Positions 53,625 through 62,701 of a stretch of 64,000 nucleotides of DNA are shown here, piece by piece (the first letter of the stretch is position 1; every line of letters begins with the position of its first letter). This DNA is from Sutterella sp. AM11-39 (GTDB taxonomy: Bacteria; Pseudomonadota; Gammaproteobacteria; Burkholderiales; Burkholderiaceae_F): positions 186,001 to 250,000 of the forward strand of contig NZ_QRLV01000003.1 in NCBI RefSeq assembly GCF_003472385.1. Direction: 5' to 3'. Made by a program: the position numbers and the translations under genes. A model generated the notes under the pieces. The model had not been told where the DNA came from, did no database searches, and worked only from the letters and a program-made list of their open reading frames with translations.

Positions 53625-55244
53625 ATGCAGATTGAAGTTGAAAACAAGCTTACGGAATTGCAGGCCGACACCCTCGTGGTGGGTGTCTGGTGCGGCGGCG
53701 AAAACGGCAAGCCCGAACTCACGCCCTCGGCAGTGGCCGTTGACAAGGCCGGCGGCTTGATTTCCGCTCAGATCGAAGCGGGCGACTTCAAGGGCAAGCC
53801 CTCCGAAGTCGCCGTTTTCTACGGCGTTGCCGGACTGGACTTCAAGCGCGTGATCGTCGTGGGTCTGGGCATGAAGGACGCCTTCAGCGAAAAGACCTTC
53901 ATCAACGTGCACCGCAAGGTGGCGCGTTTTGCAAAGAGCGGATCCGTTGCTTTGACTTCCGCAGAATGGACGCTGCCCGAACGCGACGAAGCCTGGGCCG
54001 CCCGCAGCGCCGTGCGTGAACTTCTCTTTGCCTCCCACAAGTCCCGCGGGCTGAAGACCAAGGGCAAGGGACCGCAGGCTGTTGAAAAGATTCTCTGGGT
54101 TTCCGAAACGGATGTGGCCTCAAGCCTTCAGGTGGGCTGCGTGTCCGCCGGCGCCATGATCTGGGCGAAGGAACTTCAGGACCTGCCGCCCAACATCTGC
54201 GATCCGCAGTTCCTGGCCGAAGCCGCAGAAAGCGTGGTGCGCGAATTTGAAAAGACCGCAGGCAAGTCCGCCAAGGGTAAGCTCACCGTCAAGGTGCTCG
54301 ACAAGGACGCCATCGACGAGGCCGGCATGGGCGGCGTGATCGGCGTGAGCAAGGGCAGCCAAACCGATCCTGTCTTCATTGAACTCGCATGGCAGGGCGC
54401 GGATGCCTCCAAGGCTCCCGTCGTGCTCGTCGGCAAGGGCGTGACATTTGACGCGGGCGGCATTTCCCTCAAGCCGAGCCGCACGATGGATCAGATGAAG
54501 TTCGACATGTCGGGCGCCGCCGTCGTCATGGCCGCCGTCAAGGCCGCCGCCGAAATGGAACTCAAGGAAAACGTGGTGGCTCTCGTGCCCGCCGTGGAAA
54601 ACCTGCCTTCGGGCAGCGCTCTGAAACCGGCCGACGTCATCACGACCTTAAGCGGTCTTACGGTTGAAGTGCTCAACACCGACGCCGAAGGCCGACTGAT
54701 TCTGGCTGACGCCCTGGCCCGCGCCGCTGAACTCGAACCCGAGGTTTGCATCGACGTGGCAACGCTCACCGGTGCCTGCATCGTGGCGCTCGGCACCGAC
54801 GTCTCCGGTCTTTTCTGCGAGGACGAACCGCTTACGGCCGCTCTGGCCTGCGCTGCCGACAGCGCGCACGACCCGGTCTGGCCGATGCCGATGGGAGGAA
54901 CCTACAAGAAGGCCTTGGAGAGCTCTGTTGCAGACCTTGCCAACATCAGCTGGACGGCGGGTGCCGGCGCCTGCACGGCTGCTACGTTCCTTGCCGCATT
55001 CGCGCCGAAGTGCCCCTGGGCCCACCTTGATGTGGCAGGCACCGCTCAGGCCGCAAGCGGCAAGAGCGGCGGCACTGCGCGTCCCTTGCCGCTCATTCTT
55101 GAGTGGTTGCTTTCCCGTGCTCCGGCAACCAAGGCAAACAAGGTAAAGACCGTGAAGGCTAAGGCAGCCGCAAAGACGAAGACGGCTGCAGCGACGGAGA
55201 AAAAGGCTGCCGCCAAGACCGTCCGCAAGGCCGCCGCCAAGTAA
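53625..55244 (+). CDS. pepA: Leucyl aminopeptidase with Lys/Ala-rich C-terminal tail
   Basis: M17 dinuclear-zinc aminopeptidase, 539 residues from ATG 53625 (MQIEVENKLTELQADTLVVG; GGAGA upstream). Catalytic-domain motifs are VGKGVTFDAGGISLKPS, DQMKFDMSGAAVVM and the signature NTDAEGRLILADALARA. The family normally ends near residue 498. Here 41 extra residues follow (499-539) with 12 Lys and one Arg among Ala and Thr, resembling histone-H1-like tails. This tail could bind nucleic acid; E. coli PepA also binds DNA. holC follows after 45 bases. Confidence 0.94.
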   Translation: MQIEVENKLTELQADTLVVGVWCGGENGKPELTPSAVAVDKAGGLISAQIEAGDFKGKPSEVAVFYGVAGLDFKRVIVVGLGMKDAFSEKTFINVHRKVARFAKSGSVALTSAEWTLPERDEAWAARSAVRELLFASHKSRGLKTKGKGPQAVEKILWVSETDVASSLQVGCVSAGAMIWAKELQDLPPNICDPQFLAEAAESVVREFEKTAGKSAKGKLTVKVLDKDAIDEAGMGGVIGVSKGSQTDPVFIELAWQGADASKAPVVLVGKGVTFDAGGISLKPSRTMDQMKFDMSGAAVVMAAVKAAAEMELKENVVALVPAVENLPSGSALKPADVITTLSGLTVEVLNTDAEGRLILADALARAAELEPEVCIDVATLTGACIVALGTDVSGLFCEDEPLTAALACAADSAHDPVWPMPMGGTYKKALESSVADLANISWTAGAGACTAATFLAAFAPKCPWAHLDVAGTAQAASGKSGGTARPLPLILEWLLSRAPATKANKVKTVKAKAAAKTKTAAATEKKAAAKTVRKAAAK

Positions 55245-55289
55245 GTTTTTCCGACAGACAGAGGTTGAGACACCGCTCGAGACGCCCGC

Positions 55290-55724
55290 ATGCAGCAAAT
55301 CGATTTTCACTTCAATGTCGCGCAACGCACCATCTATGCCTGCCGCCTGATCAAGAAGGTGCGCAAGATGGGGCTTACCGTTGCCGTCTGGAGCAGCAAC
55401 GAGGTGCTGTTGCGGCGCGCCTACGACGATCTGTGGCGCTTTGAGGATTTGACCTTCATCGCGCACGCCTGGGCGGGTTCGGCTTTTGAAGCCGATGCGC
55501 CCGTGATTTTCGCAAGCGACATCACTCAGTTGAAACCGTCCGACGTCATCATTCTTCTGGACGAATCGGTGCCGCCCGACTGGCAGCATACGCTGGCGCC
55601 GTTTAACCGTGTTGTTGACATCGTCTCCACCAATCAGACGGAACTTCTCAATTCCCGCGCCCGCTATCGGCTGTACAAAACCGCCGGCGTGACGCTCAAC
55701 GCCTACGACCGCAGCGCAGGTTAA
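55290..55724 (+). CDS. holC: DNA polymerase III subunit chi
   Basis: Clamp-loader accessory subunit that links polymerase III to single-strand binding protein. 144 residues, normal length. Family pattern: QIDFHFNVAQRTIYACRLIK at the N-terminus, VAVWSSNEVLLRRAYDDLWR and the FIAHAWAG stretch. pepA-holC is a widely conserved gene pair. A small Pro/Gln-rich gene follows after six bases. Confidence 0.93.
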   Translation: MQQIDFHFNVAQRTIYACRLIKKVRKMGLTVAVWSSNEVLLRRAYDDLWRFEDLTFIAHAWAGSAFEADAPVIFASDITQLKPSDVIILLDESVPPDWQHTLAPFNRVVDIVSTNQTELLNSRARYRLYKTAGVTLNAYDRSAG

Positions 55725-55730
55725 TAACAA

Positions 55731-56171
55731 ATGAATTCCTATCATTCTCCGCTTTTGAAAGAACGTGTTCCCTACGACTGGGAGGAGCTCAAGCGCGCGG
55801 CGCAGGAGCTCAAGAACGGACCGATTCCGGGACAGTCCGAAGAGCAGGTGACGCCTCCGATTGCTCCGCAGCCCGAAGAGCCTCGTATGCCGAACCCCGA
55901 ACCCATCCGCCGGCAGGAAGCTGCGCCCGTGACGCCCCAGGCCCGTTCTCAGCAGCAAGCCGGAGCTTCCGGCCCCGTTGCCGCCGGTTTGTCCGAAGAG
56001 GAGCTCGTTGCCCGTATCGTTCCGAAGGTGCTGGAACGCCTCAATTCGCAGATTGAGATCATCGTGGACGTGACGCTTAAGACCGCTGCCACGCGCATTC
56101 GATCGGACCTGCAGAAGGCCGTTGAAAACACCGTGCGCATGACTGTGAAGGAAGAACTCAGAAAACGCTGA
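55731..56171 (+). CDS. Conserved hypothetical protein next to holC
   Basis: 146-residue protein with a Pro/Gln/Glu-rich disordered middle (about 25-80) and an amphipathic helical C-terminus (SEEELVARIVPKVLERLNSQ, ATRIRSDLQKAVENTVRMTV). Betaproteobacteria often carry such a protein (DUF2486-like) between holC and valS; the assignment rests on position and style. Function unknown. The 247 bases after it hold no gene. Confidence 0.75.
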   Translation: MNSYHSPLLKERVPYDWEELKRAAQELKNGPIPGQSEEQVTPPIAPQPEEPRMPNPEPIRRQEAAPVTPQARSQQQAGASGPVAAGLSEEELVARIVPKVLERLNSQIEIIVDVTLKTAATRIRSDLQKAVENTVRMTVKEELRKR

Positions 56172-56338
56172 GGATTTTCTGTCGTTTGCTGAACAAGTCG
56201 CCGTTGTCGGGAGATCCGGGAGCGGCGATTTTTTGATTGCCTGCTGTCGATAAAGTGGAAGCACGTCGGTGAGCAGCCCGTTGAATTGAGCGAATCAAGA
56301 CGACGTTTCCCATTGACAGGAAAGTCGGTCAAACGAAA

Positions 56339-56370
56339 AGCCGCGCCCCCGACGAATCGAGAACGCGGCT
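56339..56370 (-). terminator. Terminator of the autotransporter gene
   Basis: AGCCGCG / CGCGGCT stem with AAAA on the left, giving a short T-tail on the minus strand. Confidence 0.7.
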
Positions 56371-56418
56371 GTTATGCTTCACTGCGGGCGATCAATCAAC
56401 CCGGACTTAAAGCTTTGA

Positions 56419-58650
56419 TCAGAATGCGTAGCGGGCGCCGAAGTTGATGCGCCACTTCTGGTCGATGTCGCCACCGAAACCGGTGCCCACGTCAAGGAAC
56501 GTGTTGAGCGTATCGGTCACGCTGTAGGACACGCCCAGAGAAACTTCGGCCCAGTTGTCGTCGAGCTCGTCACTGATCTTGGCGGAGTTGTTCGAGCCGT
56601 TGACAGCGTGCATTGCTGCGTCCACGCTACCCAGGAAGTCATGGTTGTAGGAGGCCTTCAGGTAGGCTGCACCACGGTTTTCGGCAAACTTCATGCCGCC
56701 CATGACGCCCACGCGAGCGACCAAGCTTTCGATTGTTTCGAAATCAACGCTGCGGATGTTGGTCGCATAGTCCGTGGCGCGCAGCCAGCTGTAGGAGAGC
56801 TGAACCTGCGGTTCGACGAACATGTTGTGAGCGAGATCAAAGCGGTGGCCGGCTTCAACACCGACGATGGCGCCGGTCATCATGTAGTCGCCCTTTTCAG
56901 ACCCGGCCGAGTTGGCAACGTTGTATTCGTTGTCGATGCGGCCGATCTTGGCCATCAAGTCAACGAAGCCGCCGTTGTCACCGTAGTAGGTGCCGTAAAG
57001 ACCCAGCGTGTAGACGTCGTTGTCGGCGGAACCTGCATTGAGGTCGGTGTCGCCGATCGTGTAGTCAAAGCTCACGCCAACGAGGAAGTTGCTGCTCACG
57101 GGAGCGTCAAAGCCCACTTCGATCGTGCTGTAGTCGTATTCGAGGCCGCGGCCGTCAAGACGACCGTTGTTGTAGCGTGCCCAAGCGCCGGCAGCCTGCG
57201 GCATGGTGCGCAGCGTGCCCATACGATCGGAAAGGTTGGTGAGCTGGGAGCGCCATACCAGACCGTTCATCAAGGCGAGATCGGTGGTGGAGGTAATCAG
57301 GCTGCTCGGGCCGGAGTAGGTGCTCGTGATTTCGTCATCTTTCTTTTCGTGAACGGAAGCGCCGCCCCACAAACCGTCGGACGTAGTGATGCGTTCAGGC
57401 GTTGCGTTGTTGTCCAGGCTGATGCCATTGAAGAGCTCTTCGGCCTTGACCGAGCCGCTTGCCAATTTATCGCTGACCGTACCGGTGTAGTTGAACTTGA
57501 CAGCATCATCTTGGCCACCTGTGTCCACATCAAGAAGAGGCTTCTCTTTGGAACCGACAGAATCGAATTCAAATGTCAACGAACCGTTTCCCACTGTCTC
57601 AATGAGTCCGATTTTGAGCGTCTGGGACTCATCGGAAGAGCGAATGGTCAGGTTGCTGTTGTTCACATGGACGCTACCCACATTGCAGTCTTCGCATGGA
57701 TCGCCATCCAAAGCGTTTACCTTTTCCGGGGTACCGGAAGACAACACGATGGTTTCAGCGCGAGCCAGGTTTTCTACGGTCAGCTCAGATCCCTTACCGA
57801 GCTCAATGACACCTTCAACATGCGAATTGCCCTTAAGAATCAGTCTGAAGTCGACATCCTTATCCCAGCGGCCCGAGGAAATGGCGATGGCGCCGTCGGT
57901 GGCAATGATGGTGCCTTCATTGGTCACTGTACCGTCCTTGGCGTCGGAAGCCGTGATGCCATAGGCGTTCTTGCCGCTGGCGATGATAGTGCCCTCGTTG
58001 GTCATTTTAACGCCGCTGGCATCGTTGCCGCCAAGCGACATGCCGAAACCGCTGTTGATGACGTGAATCGTGCCTTCGTTGGTGATGACGGAACCTTTTT
58101 CTGAAGACAGAGCGTTAGCCGGCTTGGGGTTGGAAGTAGCCAACATGCCGGTGCCGCCTTCGACGTAGATCGTGCCGCTGTTGGTGATGGAGGTTTTTGT
58201 GCCGGTGCTGGCATCAGCTGCCATGCCTTTGGCCGCTTCGTAGTTGTCTTCTTTGCCGTTGTTGTCGGAGTGGACGTAGATGACGGCACCTTCGGCATTC
58301 ACGCCTTTTTTGCCGCCGCTGGCGAGGATGCCGGAGGCGTACTGACCGAGTTTGTTGCCAGGAATGCGGTCGGCAAGCACCCAGATGCTTCCGTTGTTAG
58401 TGACGATGTCACCCTTTGCCGTGCTGAGGAACGCAGGTGCTTTGGAGCCGGAACTCATCGGTTCGCCAGAAGCGACAAGGCCGATACCATTCCAGGAAGA
58501 CTGTTCATAGCTTGTCGGATCGTTCGCATCGTCGCGATAGATGATTTCGTTGTAATCCGTTTGATCTGTCGGGATTGCGGGAAATTCGGCGGCGTTAACC
58601 GTTGCGGCCATCACAGCGGCGGCCACGGCGGTCAGGTAAAAGCGGGGCAT
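56419..58650 (-). CDS. Autotransporter (type V secretion) outer membrane protein
   Basis: 743-residue protein. Signal peptide MPRFYLTAVAAAVMAATVNA. The passenger (about 21-470) contains repeated beta-helix turns with the phrase TNEGTI or NSGTIYV (VITNEGTIHV, KMTNEGTIIA, TVTNEGTIIA), common in short passenger domains. The C-terminal beta-barrel (about 480-743) ends in RINFGARYAF, with the terminal Phe that the Bam machinery recognises. No protease or other catalytic motif is seen in the passenger, so adhesion or surface structure is a guess only. Strand-typical Gly/Tyr pattern: YSTIEVGFDAPVSSNFLVGV. Confidence 0.9.
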   Translation of the reverse strand: MPRFYLTAVAAAVMAATVNAAEFPAIPTDQTDYNEIIYRDDANDPTSYEQSSWNGIGLVASGEPMSSGSKAPAFLSTAKGDIVTNNGSIWVLADRIPGNKLGQYASGILASGGKKGVNAEGAVIYVHSDNNGKEDNYEAAKGMAADASTGTKTSITNSGTIYVEGGTGMLATSNPKPANALSSEKGSVITNEGTIHVINSGFGMSLGGNDASGVKMTNEGTIIASGKNAYGITASDAKDGTVTNEGTIIATDGAIAISSGRWDKDVDFRLILKGNSHVEGVIELGKGSELTVENLARAETIVLSSGTPEKVNALDGDPCEDCNVGSVHVNNSNLTIRSSDESQTLKIGLIETVGNGSLTFEFDSVGSKEKPLLDVDTGGQDDAVKFNYTGTVSDKLASGSVKAEELFNGISLDNNATPERITTSDGLWGGASVHEKKDDEITSTYSGPSSLITSTTDLALMNGLVWRSQLTNLSDRMGTLRTMPQAAGAWARYNNGRLDGRGLEYDYSTIEVGFDAPVSSNFLVGVSFDYTIGDTDLNAGSADNDVYTLGLYGTYYGDNGGFVDLMAKIGRIDNEYNVANSAGSEKGDYMMTGAIVGVEAGHRFDLAHNMFVEPQVQLSYSWLRATDYATNIRSVDFETIESLVARVGVMGGMKFAENRGAAYLKASYNHDFLGSVDAAMHAVNGSNNSAKISDELDDNWAEVSLGVSYSVTDTLNTFLDVGTGFGGDIDQKWRINFGARYAF

Positions 58651-59328
58651 TTGTTACTCCGTTTGTGGGTTGCGAAAGTCGCGAGTTTGCATGACTTGGT
58701 TTTGAGCGTCAAGCGAGTAAAGACGGTTTTGTTCAATTCGAGAACAAACTAAAGGAAATTTTGCTTGCTTCGCGCTCTTATATTGAAGACAAATTGAGCA
58801 GTGACCAATATGCCCGTTGTGGACAATAGAGAAAGTGTCGGAGTGCTGATGCTTTTGAATGGCCTATGGGGCAGTGGTTTTGATTTGGTGATACTAATTC
58901 TATTCAGCTACTCTGGAAGGAAACGTTTTGAAGGAGATAGTGTTGGATTTATTGTAGTTAAGTCTCTGATGTTTTTAAGAATATTTGATTTTGTGTGACA
59001 GAATGATATGGATGTATTCGAATGATCCGCAGTTTGGATGATTGTCGGGAGAATTTGCAATTTCGTCGGTTTTGCAGGAACCGGGAGAAGTGGAAAGTAG
59101 GTCAGAGGATGGGTAGCGGGACAGACAAAAAGACAGCGGACGGAGTGTCGCCCGTCTGCCCAACTGAGCACACGCAGACACCTTTGATGTGCTCGCAATG
59201 AATAAGTGTCATCAGGTGTGCGGTAGGTTCGGTGTCTTTTGATACACGGGTTCGGACTGTGTCCGGGTACGCCCTGAGAAGGCGATCTCGTCGCAACCTT
59301 GTGTGGTTTTGGGTTGTGCGTAAACAAG
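58651..59328. other. Long low-GC gap without a recognisable gene
   Basis: Contains the autotransporter promoter region at its left end. The stretch about 58790-59100 is visibly AT-richer than the rest of the window. A 65-codon open frame (58801-58998) has no ribosome site and no family resemblance. I see no RNA gene or mobile element. Confidence 0.5.
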
Positions 59329-59360
59329 AACAGGACGCGAACCGAAATCCGCGTCCTGTT
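59329..59360 (-). terminator. Terminator of the dmsAB operon
   Basis: AACAGGACGCG / CGCGTCCTGTT stem directly after dmsB, with a weak T-rich tail on the minus strand. Confidence 0.75.
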
Positions 59361-59387
59361 GTTGCCCTTAGCGGTCAGCCGGAGCTC

Positions 59388-60011
59388 TTAACGATCAGCT
59401 CCGAAAACCGTGCCGTTTTTGTCGCCCACGGGCTTGGCGTTGCGAGGCGCCTTCACCAACAGGTTGGGCTTGGTGACGGACGGATCGGGCAGCGGTGCAA
59501 TGTGCTTGCGATCCGAGTGCTTCTTTAAAAGCTCGCTCATTTCACCGAACTCGATGGCGCGCTGCGGGCAGGAGTCCACGCAGACGGGGTTGAGTCCCTT
59601 GGCGAGACGATCCTGACAGGCGTCGCACTTGGTCATCTTCTTTGCGACCGTATCGAGCTGCGGCGCGCCGTACGGGCAAGCCTTGGCGCACATTCCGCAG
59701 CCGATGCACTTGTCGCGATCAATCAGAACCAGACCGTCTTCCTTGCGCTTGAAGTGAGCCTTGGTGGGGCAGACCTTGACGCAGGCGGGATCTTCGCAGT
59801 GATTGCAGCTCACCGAGACGTAATACGCAAACGTATCCGTGCGCCAGGCGCCGGTGGCGCGGTCCTGTCTCCAGCCGCCTCCCTCAAAGCAAAGGACATG
59901 TCGGAAGTTGCGACCGACCGGAAGATTGTTCTTATCTTTGCAGGCGACCTCGCACGTTCTGCAGCCGGTGCAGCGGGAGGCGTCAATCAGAAAGCCGTAT
60001 TGTTTTGCCAT
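59388..60011 (-). CDS. dmsB: DMSO reductase-type iron-sulfur subunit
   Basis: Four-cluster ferredoxin subunit of a molybdoenzyme, 207 residues. Four Cys motifs: CTGCRTCEVAC, CNHCEDPACVKVC, CIGCGMCAKACP and CDACQDRLAKGLNPVC-VDSCP, the DmsB/PsrB arrangement. No signal peptide, as expected for a subunit carried across by the Tat signal of the catalytic partner. It lies 12 bases after dmsA. No dmsC membrane-anchor gene follows; the next gene is an autotransporter. Confidence 0.92.
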   Translation of the reverse strand: MAKQYGFLIDASRCTGCRTCEVACKDKNNLPVGRNFRHVLCFEGGGWRQDRATGAWRTDTFAYYVSVSCNHCEDPACVKVCPTKAHFKRKEDGLVLIDRDKCIGCGMCAKACPYGAPQLDTVAKKMTKCDACQDRLAKGLNPVCVDSCPQRAIEFGEMSELLKKHSDRKHIAPLPDPSVTKPNLLVKAPRNAKPVGDKNGTVFGADR

Positions 60012-60023
60012 GATGTGCCTCCT

Positions 60024-62432
60024 TTAGATCTTGCGGACTTCGACGAGATTGGTGTGCTGCGGGTTGGCCTTGGCCAACGGGCTCTTCTTGAGAGATGTAA
60101 GCGTGTTGATGGAAGGACCTTTGTCTACGCCCTTGGCGTCGGGCGTGTACCAACCGCCCTGCGGGAACGCCACCACGCCCGGGAAAATGCGAGGCGTGAC
60201 GTGTACCGGCAGCTGCACGCGGCCGCGGTCGTTGAAGACTTCCACCATGTCGCCGGTCTTGAGCGCACGACCTCTGGCGTCGATCGGATTCATCAGGAGT
60301 TCGTCGGGCTGCACTTCACGCAGCCACGGCACGTTGTGATACGTGGAGTGGGTGCGGCCGTGTCCGTGATAGCCGAAGCACTGCAGCGGATACTTCTTTT
60401 GCAGCGGATCGCCCGGCATTTCCCACGTGCGGCAGAACTTGGGCAGAGCCGAAATGACGTCGCCCTTAGGCAAAGTCCAGTCCTTGGCAAGCTTGGCCAG
60501 ACGTTCGGAATAGATTTCGATCTTGCCCGAGGGAGTCTTCAGGGGGTTCTTCACCGGATCGTCGCGGAAGGCCTTCATGACAACGGTTTTACCCTTGCCC
60601 AGACCCGGCACCTTGACGATGCCTTGCTTCCAGAAGGTGTCGAAGTCGGGCATGACGTCCGGATGTTTCTTCCGAGTTTCTTCGTAGCACCAGCGCACCC
60701 ATTCTTCCTGCGTGCGACCTTCGGTGTACTTGTCTTCGATGCCGAAGCGCTTGGCGATCTGAGAGCAGATCCAGTAGCCGCTGCGTTGTTCCCACTGCGG
60801 CTCAACGCATTTCTGCAGAGCGACCATGAAGTTGCTCGTGCCCGTGGCGTAGCCGTCGGCGGCGATGTCGTTGAGTTCCTGCTGCATCACGTCGGGCAGG
60901 ATGAGGTCAGCCCAGCGGGCGGTGGAGGTCATCTGGTTGTCGACGACGAGGATGAACTCGCACTTCTTTTCGTCAGCCAGAATCTTGGCCGTGCCGTTGT
61001 GGTCCGAATGCTGGTTCATGTTCACGTTGGAGCACTGCGTCCACAGGAACTTGATGCCCACGTCGAGCTTATCCTTGCCGCGCACGCCGTCGGCCGTGGC
61101 GGTCATCTTTTCGCCGTGATCGATCGCGTCGCTCCAAGTAAAGAACGAAATGAGCGTCTTAACCGGATTCTTTCCGGAAGGCAGGCCCACGTCGCCCAGG
61201 CCGATGTCGCCCTCGCGGCCGCCGTGGCTCGTGCCGGGAAGACCGATGTTGCCCGTCAGAATCGGCAGCATGGCAATGGCGCGTGCCGTTTGTTCACCGT
61301 TGGCCTGACGTTGCGGACCATAGCCTTGAGCAAAGAAAACAGGTTTGGTCTTTGCCATTTCACGGGCCAACCGGATGATGGTTTCGGTCGGAATGCCGGT
61401 GATGCGGGAGGCGTATTCCGGAGTCTTTGGCGTCTTGTCTTCGCCTTCGCCCAGAATGTAGCTCTTGTAGTCGCTCTTGGCGGGCGCGCCCTTGGGCAGC
61501 GTCTTTTCGTCGTAGCCCACGCAGTATTTGTCGAGGAAGGCCTGATCGACCAGGTTTTCCTTGATCATGACGTAGGCGATGCCTTCAACGAAAGCCGCAT
61601 CGGTACCCGGACGGATCGGCACCCATTCGTCTTCCTTGCCCAGACACGTGTCCGTATAGATCGGATCGACAATGATCATGCGCGGACGATCCTTGCCCTG
61701 ACGAGCGCAATCGAGCTCCCAGGCTTGGCCGCCGCCCGACTGGCGCGTGACCATCGTGTTGTTGCCGAAGGACACGTAGAGCTTGGCGTTGCCGACTTCG
61801 GTCATCTGAGAGCCGCCGGCGCCGAGCCCGTAGGTGTAGGGGAAGGCGCCGTTGATCTGAGCCGAAGAGTAGGTGCCGTAGCAGCCCAGAGAACCGCCCA
61901 ACATATTGAGCAGACGATCGGCCGTGCGGCGCGTGGAAACGAGCTGATAGGAACCGGAGCCGTACTGCAGGTAGATGGCTTCGTTGCCGTATTTCTCGAT
62001 GGTGTATTTGAGCTGCTTGGCGACGATGTCAAGCGCTTCGTCCCAGGAGATGCGCTCGAACTTGTTTTCGCCGCGCTTGCCCACGCGCTTCATCGGGTAC
62101 TTGAGGCGTTCGGGAGAGTACAAGCGCTGACGCATGGAGCGGCCTCGCAAGCAGGCGCGGACATGCGGGACAGCCAGAGGCATCTTGGTGGAGTCGGCGC
62201 CGGTGTTTTCCGGTTCAATGCGGATCACCTGACCGTTTTTGACGATGGCTTTCAACGGGCAGCGGCTGCCGCAATTGACAACGCACGAAGTCCAGCGAAC
62301 GGTTTCCATATCATCCATGGCCGCTGCAACGGCTTGACTGAGCGGTGTGAGTGAAAAATTAGCCAGTAGACCGGCGGCTGCAACCGATTTCATCAAGTTG
62401 CGCCGCGATACGGCTGGGTACTGAAATGTCAT
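60024..62432 (-). CDS. dmsA: DMSO reductase-family molybdopterin catalytic subunit
   Basis: Periplasmic molybdo-bis-MGD reductase, 802 residues from ATG 62432 (AGGAG upstream); an open extension to 62825 overlaps the divergent gene and is rejected. Tat signal SRRNLMKSVAAAGLLANF. The [4Fe-4S] motif is CVVNCGSRC with a fourth Cys in RACLRGRS. Molybdopterin-binding motifs include YLQYGSGSYQL, MIIVDPIYTDTC, WVPIRPGTDAAF and GYHGHGRTHSTYHNVPWL. DmsA-like by build, but the oxide substrate (DMSO, TMAO, others) cannot be read from sequence. Confidence 0.92.
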   Translation of the reverse strand: MTFQYPAVSRRNLMKSVAAAGLLANFSLTPLSQAVAAAMDDMETVRWTSCVVNCGSRCPLKAIVKNGQVIRIEPENTGADSTKMPLAVPHVRACLRGRSMRQRLYSPERLKYPMKRVGKRGENKFERISWDEALDIVAKQLKYTIEKYGNEAIYLQYGSGSYQLVSTRRTADRLLNMLGGSLGCYGTYSSAQINGAFPYTYGLGAGGSQMTEVGNAKLYVSFGNNTMVTRQSGGGQAWELDCARQGKDRPRMIIVDPIYTDTCLGKEDEWVPIRPGTDAAFVEGIAYVMIKENLVDQAFLDKYCVGYDEKTLPKGAPAKSDYKSYILGEGEDKTPKTPEYASRITGIPTETIIRLAREMAKTKPVFFAQGYGPQRQANGEQTARAIAMLPILTGNIGLPGTSHGGREGDIGLGDVGLPSGKNPVKTLISFFTWSDAIDHGEKMTATADGVRGKDKLDVGIKFLWTQCSNVNMNQHSDHNGTAKILADEKKCEFILVVDNQMTSTARWADLILPDVMQQELNDIAADGYATGTSNFMVALQKCVEPQWEQRSGYWICSQIAKRFGIEDKYTEGRTQEEWVRWCYEETRKKHPDVMPDFDTFWKQGIVKVPGLGKGKTVVMKAFRDDPVKNPLKTPSGKIEIYSERLAKLAKDWTLPKGDVISALPKFCRTWEMPGDPLQKKYPLQCFGYHGHGRTHSTYHNVPWLREVQPDELLMNPIDARGRALKTGDMVEVFNDRGRVQLPVHVTPRIFPGVVAFPQGGWYTPDAKGVDKGPSINTLTSLKKSPLAKANPQHTNLVEVRKI

Positions 62433-62701
62433 TTTTTTCTCCTGTGAGCGAGCTGCTTTTGGGGAGACAAAATAATCGGGGTCGTGATCGATTGTTTTGT
62501 CGGCAGCGGTCTCTGGGGTGCAACGCACCTTATCTCTAAGGTTAATCCATTTCGGGTTCGCGCCAAGCAGAGAGTTCAACCGATCCCACTCATGAAAACA
62601 CCCATTCGCAAGCAAAAACTGAAAGGCACCGATTGCAGATTCTGAAAAATGGTTAATAATCGCACTCGATCTGCTTTTATGACTGAGGAAAATTTTCACT
62701 G
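62433..62701. promoter_or_regulatory. Divergent promoter region of dmsA and exported tenA-like gene
   Basis: 269 bases between two Tat-exported gene products read in opposite directions. It must contain both promoters. I see no clear FNR or other known operator and no coding sequence. Confidence 0.4.

Noticed and set aside
58801..58998. 65-codon hydrophobic frame in the AT-rich gap
   Set aside because: No ribosome site, no homology that I recognise, and AT-rich DNA easily gives hydrophobic frames by chance.
59754..62354. 866-codon plus-strand frame opposite dmsA
   Set aside because: Antisense shadow; dmsA on the minus strand carries Tat, Fe-S and molybdopterin motifs.
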